Origin: Abyssisolibacter fermentans
Lineage (GTDB): Bacteria > Bacillota > Clostridia > Tissierellales > MCWD3
Assembly: GCF_001559865.1 (NCBI RefSeq)
Contig: NZ_LOHE01000077.1
Location: 1-64,000, forward strand
Length of the DNA: 64,000 nt
Direction of reading: 5' to 3'
Below are positions 7,291 through 16,580 of the stretch, piece after piece. The translations under genes were made by a program, and so were the position numbers. The first letter of the stretch is position 1. Each line of letters starts with the position of its first letter. The notes below the pieces were generated by a model. That model saw nothing but the letters and a program-made list of their open reading frames with translations. It ran no database searches and was not told the DNA's origin.

Positions 7291-8304
7291 TTATTGTTCT
7301 ATATCCTTTATTAATTCAAAGCTTGTTTCAATATGACCTACAATTTCCCCCTTATGGTTTTTGTATTGAATATTATAGTATTTATCGAGTTCTTTTAATT
7401 CTTCATTTGTAATGATATCTAATTGTCTAAGAGTTTCAAGTATGACTGCACTGATAATTTTGCTGTTACCATCTTCCATTTTAAAGGTTAAACCTATTCC
7501 TTTATCCTTTAAACCTATAGCATAATAAGCAGATGCTCCAGTTTTTGCAAACAGCTTTTTACCACATACTCTCATCAAGTCAGAGCATAGTCTGTCAGTG
7601 CCTCCTATCATTTCAGGATAGGAAGTCATAGCATTAGTAATTCTTTTAATGGCATTTTTTCGTTTTTCATTAAATAATTCAGGCTTTGAAAGTCTAGCAT
7701 ATCCTTGAGCAAATTTATAAAGAGGTAAAGCATGAACGGGTACGCCACATCCATCAATAGCAGTTATAATATCATTTTTATTATAGTCACAAATATCCGA
7801 AATTATTTCCATAATTCTTTTTTGTACAGGATGTTCTTCTTTAAAGTATGTATTTAGATCTTCGTTTAAAAATTTTGCTGTTATTAGCATACCAGAATGC
7901 TTGCCAGAACAATTACAATGTACACTTTGTGGTTCTTGATTATTAGCTATTAATTTGTCTGCTGCATATTTTGCTAAAGGGTAGTGCGTACCACACTGTA
8001 AATATTCTTCATTCAAGCCTGCTTTAGATAAAATACTTTTAACATAGTTTGTATGGAAGTATTCTCCACTATGAGAAGCACAAAACAGTGCTAATTCCTT
8101 ATCGTTAATATTATAAGCATCTACAGCTCCACTTTCTATACAAGGTATTGCTTGTATAGGTTTAGCTGAAGAACGGGCAAAAGTTACCCTTTCAGGATTA
8201 CCATAGTGATAAAGTATCTTTCCAGTATAGTCAACAACAGCGATGTGACCTATATGAGTTACATCAACTAAATTTCCTCTGTAGATTTTAGCAACAATTG
8301 ACAT
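7291..8304 (-). CDS. L-asparaginase II-family protein
   Basis: The 337-residue product has the pattern of the asparaginase II family (PF06089 type, distinct from classical AnsA/AnsB). Recognisable parts are FARSSAKPIQAIPCIESGA, CASHSGE, CSGKHSGML, the IDGCGVPVHALPL motif and MIGGTDRLCSDLM. Family members are thought to hydrolyse asparagine or related amides, but many are uncharacterised. It is probably cytoplasmic and starts at an ATG behind GGAGGGAG. It is transcribed toward RNA copy B, so the two converge. The gap to the ABC importer on its other side is divergent. Confidence 0.85.
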   Translation of the reverse strand: MSIVAKIYRGNLVDVTHIGHIAVVDYTGKILYHYGNPERVTFARSSAKPIQAIPCIESGAVDAYNINDKELALFCASHSGEYFHTNYVKSILSKAGLNEEYLQCGTHYPLAKYAADKLIANNQEPQSVHCNCSGKHSGMLITAKFLNEDLNTYFKEEHPVQKRIMEIISDICDYNKNDIITAIDGCGVPVHALPLYKFAQGYARLSKPELFNEKRKNAIKRITNAMTSYPEMIGGTDRLCSDLMRVCGKKLFAKTGASAYYAIGLKDKGIGLTFKMEDGNSKIISAVILETLRQLDIITNEELKELDKYYNIQYKNHKGEIVGHIETSFELIKDIEQ

Positions 8305-8513
8305 AGTTTCTCCCTCCTGATTTAGTAATATAAATGATTATACCACATAAATATGGGAAAAAATAAAATATTTAGAAAAGTAATAAAATGTGCTTAAGTG
8401 ACCAGTTACTGTTATAGTGAAAAAATACTATAACTTGTTGGTAAAACTATATATAAAAAGATATCAAAAGTGGAATTTATAAAGCTTAAGAGGAATAATA
8501 CAATATAATAACA

Positions 8514-8527
8514 TGAAAACGATTTCG
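8514..8527. promoter_or_regulatory. Candidate cre (CcpA) site
   Basis: TGAAAACGATTTCG differs from the consensus TGWAANCGNTNWCA only at the last base. It lies about 35 nt upstream of the candidate importer promoter. Confidence 0.45.
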
Positions 8528-8541
8528 ACAAAAAAATTCAA

Positions 8542-8556
8542 AATATACAGAAAAAT
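8542..8556. promoter_or_regulatory. Candidate CodY box
   Basis: AATATACAGAAAAAT matches the CodY consensus AATTTTCWGAAAATT at 12 of 15 positions. It lies just before the -35 box of a peptide-type importer, a common CodY target in Firmicutes. Confidence 0.4.
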
Positions 8557-8559
8557 TCA

Positions 8560-8588
8560 TTGAAATCTATTTTCATATATGATAACAT
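8560..8588 (+). promoter_or_regulatory. Probable promoter of the ABC importer operon
   Basis: TTGAAA (8560-8565) and TAACAT (8583-8588) are separated by 17 nt, about 160 nt before the first gene. Confidence 0.4.
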
Positions 8589-8749
8589 TATAAAAACTTT
8601 ATAACATTATTTTAATATCAATATTAAGAAGTTGTAATAATATTTTTTTCGTTTTATTAATTTAGCGCATTAAAAATTTAAATCGATAATTCTTAGTATT
8701 AATATTGATAATAAGGACAAAATTAATAAAATACAAAGGAGGATTATTT

Positions 8750-10303
8750 ATGAAAAAAAGAATTTTAGCATTGATTATATCAATGGTTATGCTAAGTACT
8801 TTAATGCTTGCAGGTTGTGGCTCTGAAACAACTGGTAGTAAGGACAGTAGTGAAAAACCTAAAACATTAATATATGCAAGAGGTGCTGATTCTACAGCTC
8901 TTGACCCAGCATATGTATCAGATGGAGAATCTGCAAAGGTTATAGTAAATATATATGAAGGTTTGGTAAGATACAAAGATGGATCTACTGAAATCGAACC
9001 AGCATTAGCTACAGATTGGAAAGTTAGTGATGATGGTAAAGAATATGTATTTAATTTAAGAAAAGATGTTAAATTCCATGATGGAACTCCATTCAATGCT
9101 GATGCAGTAGTTTTTAGTGTTGAAAGACAGTTACCACCAAACAGAACAAGTGATATGCCTTATGCGTCATTTACATATGGTGAAGTGGAAAAGGTAGAAA
9201 AAGTTGATGAATATACAGTTAAATTTACTTTAAAAGATAAGTATACTCCATTCTTAGCTAATATGGCTATGGCTTTAGCAGCTCCGATAGCATGCCCTAA
9301 CGGAAAAGATTTATCTTCAAATCCTATAGGAACAGGACCATTCAAATTTGTTAAATGGGATAAGGGACAAGCTATAACTTTAGAAAAAAATGAAGATTAT
9401 TGGGGAGAAAAAGCAAAAGTAGATAAGGTTATATTTAAAATAACAAAAGAAAACTCTGTTAGAGCAAGTGAATTAATTGCAGGTTCAGTTGACATAATAG
9501 ATGGAGTTGCTCCTAATGATGTTAAACAGCTAGAAGATAATAAATTGAATGTGTTAAAGCAGAATGGTATGAATATTAACTACATGGCGTTTAACTGTTC
9601 AAGAGAGCCCTTCAATGATCCAAAGTTAAGAGAAGCTTTATCTCATGCAATTGATCGTGAAGAATTAGTTAAATATTTGTATCAAGGATACTCTGAACTA
9701 GCAAGCAGTTATATGCCAAGCTTTATACCGGGCTATAATGATGCTGTAAAACCATATGAGTATGATACAGAAAAAGCTAAACAAATGTTAAAAGAATTAG
9801 GCAAAGAAGATTTAGAAGTCAAAATGATTTGTTATTCTAATCCAAGACCATATAATCCTGTTGGCCAAAAACTAGCAGAAGCTGTGCAAAACTATCTATC
9901 ACAAGTAGGTGTTAAAGCTACTATAGATGTTTATCCTTGGAAAGAGTACAAGCAAAAAGCCACTCAAGGAGAAGGAGATATACTATTCTTTGGTTGGATA
10001 GGAGATAATGGAGATGCAGATAACTTCTTATCACTATTAGACTCAAAAGAAATTTCTTCATCACTAAATTCAGCAATGTATTCAAGTGAAGAAATAGATG
10101 AATTGTTAGCTGAGGCTAAGACAATGACAAATGGTGAAGAAAGAAATAAAGTATATGAAAAAGTGCAAGAAATTTTGACAAAAGACGCACCTTGGCTTCC
10201 TATTTCACATGCTACAGATATGGCAGCATATACAAATGACATAAAAGGTTTTAAACTTCATCCTACAGGAGTAGTTTTCCTAAATACAATAGACAAGGAA
10301 TAA
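8750..10303 (+). CDS. ABC importer substrate-binding lipoprotein, peptide/nickel (SBP family 5)
   Basis: The 517-residue lipoprotein has a signal peptide ending in the lipobox LAGC, with Cys23 as the lipidated residue. The mature part has the family 5 features: LDPAYVSDGESAKVIVNIYEG, DGTPFNADAV, the NPIGTGPF turn and ALSHAIDREELV. Family members capture oligopeptides, dipeptides, nickel-ligand complexes or some sugars outside the membrane. The ATG at 8750 follows AAAGGAGG at correct spacing; the frame is open 15 codons further upstream but has no ribosome site there. It is the first gene of a five-gene importer operon. A GC-poor hairpin separates it from the permeases, as often seen where binding protein is made in excess. 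Confidence 0.93.
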   Translation: MKKRILALIISMVMLSTLMLAGCGSETTGSKDSSEKPKTLIYARGADSTALDPAYVSDGESAKVIVNIYEGLVRYKDGSTEIEPALATDWKVSDDGKEYVFNLRKDVKFHDGTPFNADAVVFSVERQLPPNRTSDMPYASFTYGEVEKVEKVDEYTVKFTLKDKYTPFLANMAMALAAPIACPNGKDLSSNPIGTGPFKFVKWDKGQAITLEKNEDYWGEKAKVDKVIFKITKENSVRASELIAGSVDIIDGVAPNDVKQLEDNKLNVLKQNGMNINYMAFNCSREPFNDPKLREALSHAIDREELVKYLYQGYSELASSYMPSFIPGYNDAVKPYEYDTEKAKQMLKELGKEDLEVKMICYSNPRPYNPVGQKLAEAVQNYLSQVGVKATIDVYPWKEYKQKATQGEGDILFFGWIGDNGDADNFLSLLDSKEISSSLNSAMYSSEEIDELLAEAKTMTNGEERNKVYEKVQEILTKDAPWLPISHATDMAAYTNDIKGFKLHPTGVVFLNTIDKE

Positions 10304-10307
10304 TCAT

Positions 10308-10340
10308 AGAAAATTCCGTCAAAATGGCGGAATTTTCTTA
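10308..10340 (+). terminator. Partial terminator between binding protein and permease
   Basis: An 11-bp perfect stem (AGAAAATTCCG and complement) with a 9-nt loop is followed by only a weak T run. It probably attenuates transcription or stabilises the upstream mRNA rather than ending the operon. Confidence 0.6.
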
Positions 10341-10373
10341 CTTCAAAATCACATCATATGAAAGGAGAATCGT

Positions 10374-11378
10374 ATGTTAAAGTATATTATTAAAAGGCTA
10401 ATATTGCTTTTACCTGTGCTACTTGGAATATCAATCATGGTATTTGTAGTTATGCATGTTTTTACAACTGATCCAGCTAGTATAATACTAGGTCAACATG
10501 CTACTACTGAGCAGGTAGAAGAGTTAAGGGAAGAATTGGGATTTGATCAACCATTATATGTTCAATACTGGGATTTTCTAAAAGGAATACTGCATGGAGA
10601 TTTTGGTAAATCATTAATAACAAAAACAGCTGTTACAGATGAGTTTTTTGCAAGATTTCCTGCTACAGTAGAATTAGCATTAGCAGCAATAATAATAGCT
10701 TCGATATTTGGTATAGGGATAGGAATTATTTCTGCTGTAAAACAAAATTCCATTATTGACTATATAAGTATGATAGCTGCGTTACTTGGTGTGTCTATGC
10801 CAATATTTTGGTTAGGATTAATGCTTATAGTAGTATTTGCAGTTAATTTACATTGGTTTCCTGTTGCGGGAAGAATCCAATTAGGATTAGAGCCTGTAAG
10901 AATAACAGGTTTGTATATTATTGACAGTATAGCCACGGGAGATATGGAGGCTCTTGTTAGTACTTTAAAACATCTTGTTTTACCTGCTATAGCACTTGGA
11001 TCTTACTCAACAGCAATAATTGCTCGTATGACAAGGTCTACAATGCTTGAAATTATTAGAAATGACTACATAAGAACAGCTAGAGCAAAGGGGCTATTTG
11101 AAAGAATAGTAGTTTTATCACACGCTTTGAGAAATGCTTTGATTCCAATAGTAACAGTTATAGGATTACAGCTTGGTAGATTGTTAGGTGGAGCTGTACT
11201 TACAGAAACAGTTTTTGGCTGGCCAGGTGTGGGTAGTTATACAGTTGATGCGATTCTAAAATCGGATTTTCCTGTTGTTCAAGGTAGTGTAATTATGATG
11301 GCAGTAATATTTGTTGGCATGAATTTATTAGTAGACATACTATATGGATATTTAGATCCAAGGATAAAATATATGTAA
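10374..11378 (+). CDS. Peptide/nickel-type ABC permease (DppB-like)
   Basis: This 334-residue integral membrane protein starts with the typical MLKYIIKRLILLLPVLLGISI helix and has about six transmembrane segments. The cytoplasmic coupling (EAA) region reads ARMTRSTMLEIIRNDYIRTARAKGL, including the ARAKGL end typical of DppB/OppB. The C-terminus YGYLDPRIKYM is also typical. It forms the channel with the next gene. AAAGGAG precedes the ATG. Substrate specificity cannot be told from the permease. Confidence 0.93.
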   Translation: MLKYIIKRLILLLPVLLGISIMVFVVMHVFTTDPASIILGQHATTEQVEELREELGFDQPLYVQYWDFLKGILHGDFGKSLITKTAVTDEFFARFPATVELALAAIIIASIFGIGIGIISAVKQNSIIDYISMIAALLGVSMPIFWLGLMLIVVFAVNLHWFPVAGRIQLGLEPVRITGLYIIDSIATGDMEALVSTLKHLVLPAIALGSYSTAIIARMTRSTMLEIIRNDYIRTARAKGLFERIVVLSHALRNALIPIVTVIGLQLGRLLGGAVLTETVFGWPGVGSYTVDAILKSDFPVVQGSVIMMAVIFVGMNLLVDILYGYLDPRIKYM

Positions 11379-11390
11379 AGAGAGGTGAAT

Positions 11391-12251
11391 ATGATGGGAA
11401 ATACTAAAAAATCATCACAGTGGATTGAATTGTGGGAATCATTAAGGAGTAACAAGCTGGCAATGGTAGGACTTGTAATAATAATAATTTTAGTTTTAGT
11501 AGCTATATTTGGTAAATTTATAATGCAATACGATCCATGTGTAGGTGAATTGTCTGAAAGCTTACAACGTCCATCATCATCTCATCTGTTGGGAACTGAT
11601 GAACAAGGTAGAGATATATTAAGTAGGATTATAGCTGGAACGAGGATTTCGCTAAAAGTAGGTGTTATAGCAGTAGCTATATCACTATCTATAGGAATAT
11701 TAATAGGAGCACTATCAGGATATTATGGCGGTAAAGTAGATATGATATTAATGCGATTTATGGATATAATACTTGCATTTCCATCTTTGCTTCTTGCAAT
11801 AGCATTTATGAGTGCTTTAGGAAAGGGTATTGAAAAAGCTATTATAGCAATAAGTATTGTTACTATACCTGAATATGCAAGAATAGTAAGAGGGTCAATA
11901 CTTTCTATAAAAGAAAGTGAATTTGTACAAGCTGCAAAAGTCATTGGAAATAATGATTTTGCAATAATTTTTAGACATATATTACCCAATATCATGTCTC
12001 CAATAATTGTGCGTGCTACACTGGGAGTATCGACTGCTATACTAGAAACTGCAGCGTTAGGGTTCTTGGGTCTTGGAGTTCAGCCTCCTAATGCAGAATG
12101 GGGAACAATGCTTGGAGCAGGTAGAGGCTATTTCTATAATGCACCTCATCTGGTTTTCTTTCCGGGTATTGCCATAACTATTACAGTACTTGCATTTAAT
12201 TTATTGGGAGATGGGCTTCGAGATGCTTTAGATCCTAAACTTCGAAAATAA
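11391..12251 (+). CDS. Peptide/nickel-type ABC permease (DppC-like)
   Basis: The second permease subunit is about 287 residues long. It has an N-terminal helix after a cytoplasmic stretch (SNKLAMVGLVIIIILVLVA), the LLGTDEQGRDILSRIIAGTR motif of the DppC/OppC extracytoplasmic loop, an EAA region (IVRGSILSIKESEFVQAAKVIG) and the LGLGVQPPNAEWGTML signature. An ATG at 11391 is spaced 6 nt from AAGAGAGG. The GTG at 11385 would overlap that site and is less likely. It begins 12 nt after the dppB-like stop. Confidence 0.93.
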   Translation: MMGNTKKSSQWIELWESLRSNKLAMVGLVIIIILVLVAIFGKFIMQYDPCVGELSESLQRPSSSHLLGTDEQGRDILSRIIAGTRISLKVGVIAVAISLSIGILIGALSGYYGGKVDMILMRFMDIILAFPSLLLAIAFMSALGKGIEKAIIAISIVTIPEYARIVRGSILSIKESEFVQAAKVIGNNDFAIIFRHILPNIMSPIIVRATLGVSTAILETAALGFLGLGVQPPNAEWGTMLGAGRGYFYNAPHLVFFPGIAITITVLAFNLLGDGLRDALDPKLRK

Positions 12252-12264
12252 GGTGGGATGAAAT

Positions 12265-13215
12265 ATGCTTTTACAAGTTAAAAATTTAAAAACACAATTC
12301 AAATTAAAAAAAGGATTAGTAAATGCAGTTGATGGAGTAGATTTTGATATAGATAAGGGAGAAGTGGTTGCTCTTGTAGGAGAATCGGGGAGCGGTAAGA
12401 GTGTTACTTCTTTGTCAGTGATGGGACTAGTGCCAAATCCACCAGGTAAAATAATAGATGGAGAGATTCTATTCAATGGTGAAAATTTATTAAAAAAATC
12501 TAAAAGACAGATGCAGGATATTAGAGGAAATAGGATATCTATGATTTTTCAAGAGCCTATGACGTCACTAAATCCTGTATTTTCAGTAGGAAAACAAATA
12601 TCAGAAGCCTTGATAAGGCATAAAAATATGAAGAAAAAAGAAGCGCTAAAAAAATCTATAGAAATGCTAAAGCTGGTGGGTATACCATCACCAGAAGAAA
12701 GAGTTAATTCATACCCGCATCAACTTAGTGGTGGTATGCGTCAAAGAGTTATGATAGCAATAGCTCTTTCTTGTAGTCCTGAGCTGCTTATTGCAGATGA
12801 ACCAACTACTGCATTAGACGTTACAATACAAGCACAAATATTAGATTTGATGGTGAAGTTAAAAAATGAATTAAATACTTCAATACTTTTAATAACACAT
12901 GATCTAGGAGTTGTCGCGGAAACAGCTGATAGAGTTGTTGTTATGTATTGCGGTAAAGTAGTGGAGAAAGGTACTGTAAACGAAATATTTGAAAATCCGC
13001 TTCACCCATATACACAAGGATTGCTTTCTTCTATTCCAAAAATAGATGAAAAAGTAGATAAGTTATTTATTATCCCTGGAATGGTTCCAAATCCTTTAGA
13101 AATGCCTAAAGGGTGTGCGTTTAGTACAAGATGTAGTAAGTGTATGGATATTTGTAAGGAGAAAAGACCTCCTTTAAAAGAAGTTGATAACAGACAAGTA
13201 AGATGTTTTCTTTAA
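12265..13215 (+). CDS. Peptide/nickel-type ABC ATPase (DppD-like)
   Basis: The 316-residue ATPase has Walker A GESGSGKS, Q-loop FQEPMTSLNP, signature LSGGMRQR, Walker B LLIADEPTTALD and the H-loop histidine in ITHDLG. The C-terminal extension has the oligopeptide-transporter domain with a Cys cluster (CAFSTRCSKCMDIC) that binds an Fe-S cluster in some homologues. It pairs with the next ATPase to power import. It begins 13 nt after the permease, behind AAGGTGGG. Confidence 0.94.
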   Translation: MLLQVKNLKTQFKLKKGLVNAVDGVDFDIDKGEVVALVGESGSGKSVTSLSVMGLVPNPPGKIIDGEILFNGENLLKKSKRQMQDIRGNRISMIFQEPMTSLNPVFSVGKQISEALIRHKNMKKKEALKKSIEMLKLVGIPSPEERVNSYPHQLSGGMRQRVMIAIALSCSPELLIADEPTTALDVTIQAQILDLMVKLKNELNTSILLITHDLGVVAETADRVVVMYCGKVVEKGTVNEIFENPLHPYTQGLLSSIPKIDEKVDKLFIIPGMVPNPLEMPKGCAFSTRCSKCMDICKEKRPPLKEVDNRQVRCFL

Positions 13216-13251
13216 ACTTAGGGAGTTAATTAGTAAAGGTAGGTGAAAAGC

Positions 13252-14226
13252 TTGGAAGCTTTATTAGAGATAAATAATTTAAAAAAATATTTTCCTATTA
13301 AATCAGGTTTATTTGGAAAAACTTCTGATTATGTAAAAGCAGTTGATGATATTTCTTTTAAAATATATAAAGGAGAAACTCTTGGCTTAGTAGGTGAATC
13401 AGGATGTGGTAAATCTACTACAGGTAAAATGATAGTAAATTTACTTGATCCAACTTCGGGAGAAATACTATTTGAAGGTAGAAATATATCAAATTTAAAT
13501 AAAAAGGAAAAAAGGTCTCTTGCAAAAGAAATACAGATAATTTTTCAAGATCCTTATGCATCTCTTAACCCAAGGATGAATATAGGTGATATAATTGCAG
13601 AACCAATGAGAGTCAATAACATAGTAGGCAGGAGTGAGATTGATAAAGAGGTTTTGAAGCTGTTAAATTATGTAGGTCTTGCAAGTTTTCATAAAGATAG
13701 ATTTCCTCATGAATTTAGTGGAGGACAGAGACAAAGAGTGGGTATTGCAAGAGCATTATCATTAAGACCTAAACTAATTGTTTGTGATGAACCTGTTTCG
13801 GCATTGGATGTATCAATCCAAGCGCAGGTATTAAATCTATTAAAGGAGTTACAAAAAGAATTTGATTTGACATATCTTTTTATAGCACATGGATTAAATG
13901 TAGTCAAACATATAAGTGACAGGGTGGGAGTAATGTATTTAGGTAAATTAGCTGAGGTAGCTAAAGGTGATGAGCTTTATTCCAACCCAAAACATCCGTA
14001 TTCGGAGGCACTTCTTTCAGCTATACCAGTACCTGATCCAAATAAGAAAAAAGATAGAATACTTTTAACAGGAGATGTACCAAGTCCTATTAATCCTCCA
14101 TCAGGATGTAGATTCCATACTCGCTGTAGATATGTAAAAGATGTTTGTCGTGAGAAAATACCGTCTTTAATAGATATCGGTGAAGATCATAAGGTAGCAT
14201 GTCATTTGTGCAGAGAAGCTAAATGA
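13252..14226 (+). CDS. Peptide/nickel-type ABC ATPase (DppF-like)
   Basis: The second ATPase has Walker A GESGCGKS, Q-loop FQDPYASLNPRM, signature FSGGQRQR, Walker B LIVCDEPVSALD and the terminal CRFHTRCRYVKDVC cluster. The H-loop reads IAHGLN rather than the usual SHDL; the His is kept but Asp is replaced by Gly. The best start is TTG at 13252, five nt after AGGTGA (324 residues). A GTG at 13243 lies within the ribosome site. It is the last gene of the importer operon before a terminator. Confidence 0.92.
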   Translation: MEALLEINNLKKYFPIKSGLFGKTSDYVKAVDDISFKIYKGETLGLVGESGCGKSTTGKMIVNLLDPTSGEILFEGRNISNLNKKEKRSLAKEIQIIFQDPYASLNPRMNIGDIIAEPMRVNNIVGRSEIDKEVLKLLNYVGLASFHKDRFPHEFSGGQRQRVGIARALSLRPKLIVCDEPVSALDVSIQAQVLNLLKELQKEFDLTYLFIAHGLNVVKHISDRVGVMYLGKLAEVAKGDELYSNPKHPYSEALLSAIPVPDPNKKKDRILLTGDVPSPINPPSGCRFHTRCRYVKDVCREKIPSLIDIGEDHKVACHLCREAK

Positions 14227-14288
14227 TTCATTTAATTTAAATTGTTTACGCAGAAGAAAAATGAGTTTCGTTTAATATTTTTATGAAG

Positions 14289-14326
14289 AAGAAGGATAAA
14301 TTCTATGTGAATTTCCTTCTTTTTTT
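14289..14326 (+). terminator. Terminator of the ABC importer operon
   Basis: The stem AGAAGGA..AAATT pairs with AATTTCCTTCT and ends in seven T residues. Confidence 0.8.
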
Positions 14327-14383
14327 GTGTTGAAATTTGAATAAAGTTGGACAATAATATAAACTAAAAATGGGGTGTATATA

Positions 14384-14815
14384 ATGAAAGATAAAATAAA
14401 TATTAATATAATATTAGTTAGTATTATAATTGGTATTTCAATAGTAACATCAGCTTACATTATCTCTAATAATATATTGGGGCAAGATAATCAAGAAAGT
14501 AATGTTAACAACAGCTTAATGAATATTGATGAGCTTTCTGAGTATCTACGAGTACCTAAAGAAGATATATGTGACATCATGGATATGGAACGTATATATA
14601 CTAAAAACAAACTATACGATGCTATACCACTTAAGTATTATGTTATTAACAGTAGAAGATATTTTGTTAGGGAATATGTTGATCAATGGATAATAGATAA
14701 AATATACAGAATGGAATCTTATAATACTCAGAATAAAAGAATAGAACGAATTAAAGGATATGACATTGGAACTGTTGATATAGAAAAATGGGTTGACTAT
14801 TATTTGCAAAAATAA
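14384..14815 (+). CDS. Membrane-anchored protein with an excisionase/MerR-like helix-turn-helix
   Basis: The product of about 143 residues has one N-terminal transmembrane helix (about residues 8-27). A region at about 45-105 follows whose pattern (MNIDELSEYLRVPKEDICDIM, a short linker, then PLKYYVINSRRYFVREYVDQWI) resembles the small HTH of excisionase-like proteins: a helix pair plus a wing. The N-terminus has few positive charges before the helix, so topology is uncertain. If the HTH part is outside, the fold cannot act on DNA. ATG 14384 follows GGGGTG; an upstream GTG in frame lies within that site. It stands alone between the importer terminator and a flavoprotein gene. Function unknown. 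Confidence 0.7.
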   Translation: MKDKININIILVSIIIGISIVTSAYIISNNILGQDNQESNVNNSLMNIDELSEYLRVPKEDICDIMDMERIYTKNKLYDAIPLKYYVINSRRYFVREYVDQWIIDKIYRMESYNTQNKRIERIKGYDIGTVDIEKWVDYYLQK

Positions 14816-14883
14816 ATACATGAATGATAGCCATTAATCTATCGAAGAATATCATATAATATATATATATTAGAGGTGATTTA

Positions 14884-15651
14884 ATGAAAGTGCTAGTTTT
14901 AATTGGAAGTGCAAGAAAAGGAAATACATATAAACTAACTCAACTTGTATGTGATAGAATGAAACAATTAGGTGAAGTAGAATTTGAAGAAATCTTTTTG
15001 AATAATATTGATTTAAATTACTGTATTTCTTGTCATTCATGTATTATTAAAGGAGAACAATATTGTCCTGATAGGCATGTAGTAGACAATTTTGAAGAGA
15101 AAATGTTAAATGCAGATGCTATAATAATAGCTACGCCTGTTTATATGCTTAATGTACCTGCATCAGTAAAAAATTTTATAGACCATTATTCATATCTTCT
15201 TCACAGACCAAAGCTATTTAATAAGAATGTTTTAGTTATTGTTAATACAGCAGGTGGCGGAGATAAGAAAGTTACAAATTATTTAAAGTCGGTGTTTGAA
15301 TACTGGGGAGTAAATAAAGTATTTACATTTAGATATAAAGTATTTGCATTACAATTAGAGGTTACTGATAAATTAAACAAAAAGCTAGATAATATTTCAA
15401 ATAAATTTTACTCGGCAATAAAAAGTGAAAAAGTATATGGGCCTTCTTTAAAAAGAGTAGCATTTTTCAATTTATGGAGAGCAATAAATTCATTAGATAA
15501 AACAGGGGAAACAGCTGATTATAAATATTGGAAAAAAGAAGGATGGCTAGATAAAGTTTACCCGATAGATTCAATAAAAAACCCATTTAAGAACCTTGTA
15601 GGTAAATTCATTTACTTTTTTATGAAGAGAAATGCTCCTAAAAATAAATAA
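14884..15651 (+). CDS. Iron-sulfur flavoprotein / NAD(P)H-dependent FMN reductase family
   Basis: The 255-residue flavodoxin-fold protein has the FMN phosphate-binding loop GSARKGNTYKL at the N-terminus and PVYMLNVPASVKNFIDH further on. Residues around 47-65 carry CISCHSC followed by seven residues and another Cys, matching the compact four-Cys motif that binds [4Fe-4S] in iron-sulfur flavoproteins of anaerobes. Such proteins carry electrons or reduce quinones and nitro compounds. A C-terminal extension of about 60 residues ends in a hydrophobic, basic stretch that may touch the membrane. It is followed by a strong terminator. Confidence 0.88.
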   Translation: MKVLVLIGSARKGNTYKLTQLVCDRMKQLGEVEFEEIFLNNIDLNYCISCHSCIIKGEQYCPDRHVVDNFEEKMLNADAIIIATPVYMLNVPASVKNFIDHYSYLLHRPKLFNKNVLVIVNTAGGGDKKVTNYLKSVFEYWGVNKVFTFRYKVFALQLEVTDKLNKKLDNISNKFYSAIKSEKVYGPSLKRVAFFNLWRAINSLDKTGETADYKYWKKEGWLDKVYPIDSIKNPFKNLVGKFIYFFMKRNAPKNK

Positions 15652-15670
15652 GTTTTAACTAAGACAGGAG

Positions 15671-15703
15671 AATCTCACGGATAGTAAAAGCCGTGAGATT
15701 TTT
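15671..15703 (+). terminator. Terminator of the flavoprotein gene
   Basis: A 10-bp perfect stem AATCTCACGG/CCGTGAGATT is followed by a short T run. Confidence 0.82.
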
Positions 15704-15880
15704 AATAATGCTGAATAAGTGTTTATAATCAGATTAATAAAATATTAGTAAATTTCTTGTAATAACAGTGTAAGATTTATTTACATTTTTAATAAAATCA
15801 ACTATTATGCTATAGTATTAAGTAACATAGTTTTATAAATATTGAAGAACATAGATAAATATTTTTGGAGGTAATATTAA

Positions 15881-16579
15881 ATGAATAAAAAGATTTTAAT
15901 TGTTGAGGATGATGTTGAAATCAGTAACATGGTTAAAAAGTATCTTACAAAAGAAGGGTTTGATGTTAAAACTGCATTTGACGGAGAATCAGCACTTAAA
16001 GTTTTTTCTGAAGATAGTTTTGATATCATTCTCTTGGATTTAATGCTACCTAAAATTAATGGTATGGATTTTATGAGAGTGATAAGAGAGAAAAGCTTAA
16101 TACCCATTTTAATTATGTCAGCTAAAGATTCTGATGTGGACAAAGCTTTGGGTTTAGGACTTGGAGCTGATGATTATATAGCTAAGCCATTTTCTATGAT
16201 AGAGCTTTTAGCAAGGATTAAAGCTACTATAAGAAGAGCTACAGTTTATTCTAAAGAAAAATCAAAAGGTGATAATGATAAAATCATTATTGGTGACTTA
16301 GAAGTTGATATAGATAATTTTTCTGTAAATAAACATGGCAAAAAAGTAGAACTAACATTTAAAGAATTTGAAATTTTAAAGCTATTTATAAAAAATCCGA
16401 ACAGAGTTTTTACTAAAGCACTAATTTATAATACTATTTGGCAGGACAATTATTATGGAGATGATAATATTATTAATGTTCATATGAGAAGATTAAGAGA
16501 AAAGATTGAAGACAATCCTTCAAAACCCAAATATATTAAAACCTTATGGGGTATTGGGTATAAGTTAGGAGAAGTGTAA
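15881..16579 (+). CDS. OmpR/PhoB-family response regulator
   Basis: The 232-residue regulator has a receiver domain (residues 1-118) with the acidic pocket EDD at 9-11, phosphoacceptor Asp53 in LLDLMLP and Lys in AKPFS. A winged-helix DNA-binding domain follows (about 135-230, LTFKEFEILKLF, HMRRLREKIE). Its stop is one base before the kinase start. Together with the kinase and the BcrAB-like exporter downstream it fits a cell-envelope antibiotic-sensing module. Confidence 0.93.
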   Translation: MNKKILIVEDDVEISNMVKKYLTKEGFDVKTAFDGESALKVFSEDSFDIILLDLMLPKINGMDFMRVIREKSLIPILIMSAKDSDVDKALGLGLGADDYIAKPFSMIELLARIKATIRRATVYSKEKSKGDNDKIIIGDLEVDIDNFSVNKHGKKVELTFKEFEILKLFIKNPNRVFTKALIYNTIWQDNYYGDDNIINVHMRRLREKIEDNPSKPKYIKTLWGIGYKLGEV

Positions 16580-16580
16580 G

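Larger units (their letters stand above)
8305..8749. other. Divergent control region before the ABC importer operon
   Basis: About 440 nt with no gene. It holds a candidate cre box, a CodY-like box and a promoter for the importer (listed separately). The remainder is AT-rich without a clear fold. Confidence 0.5.
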
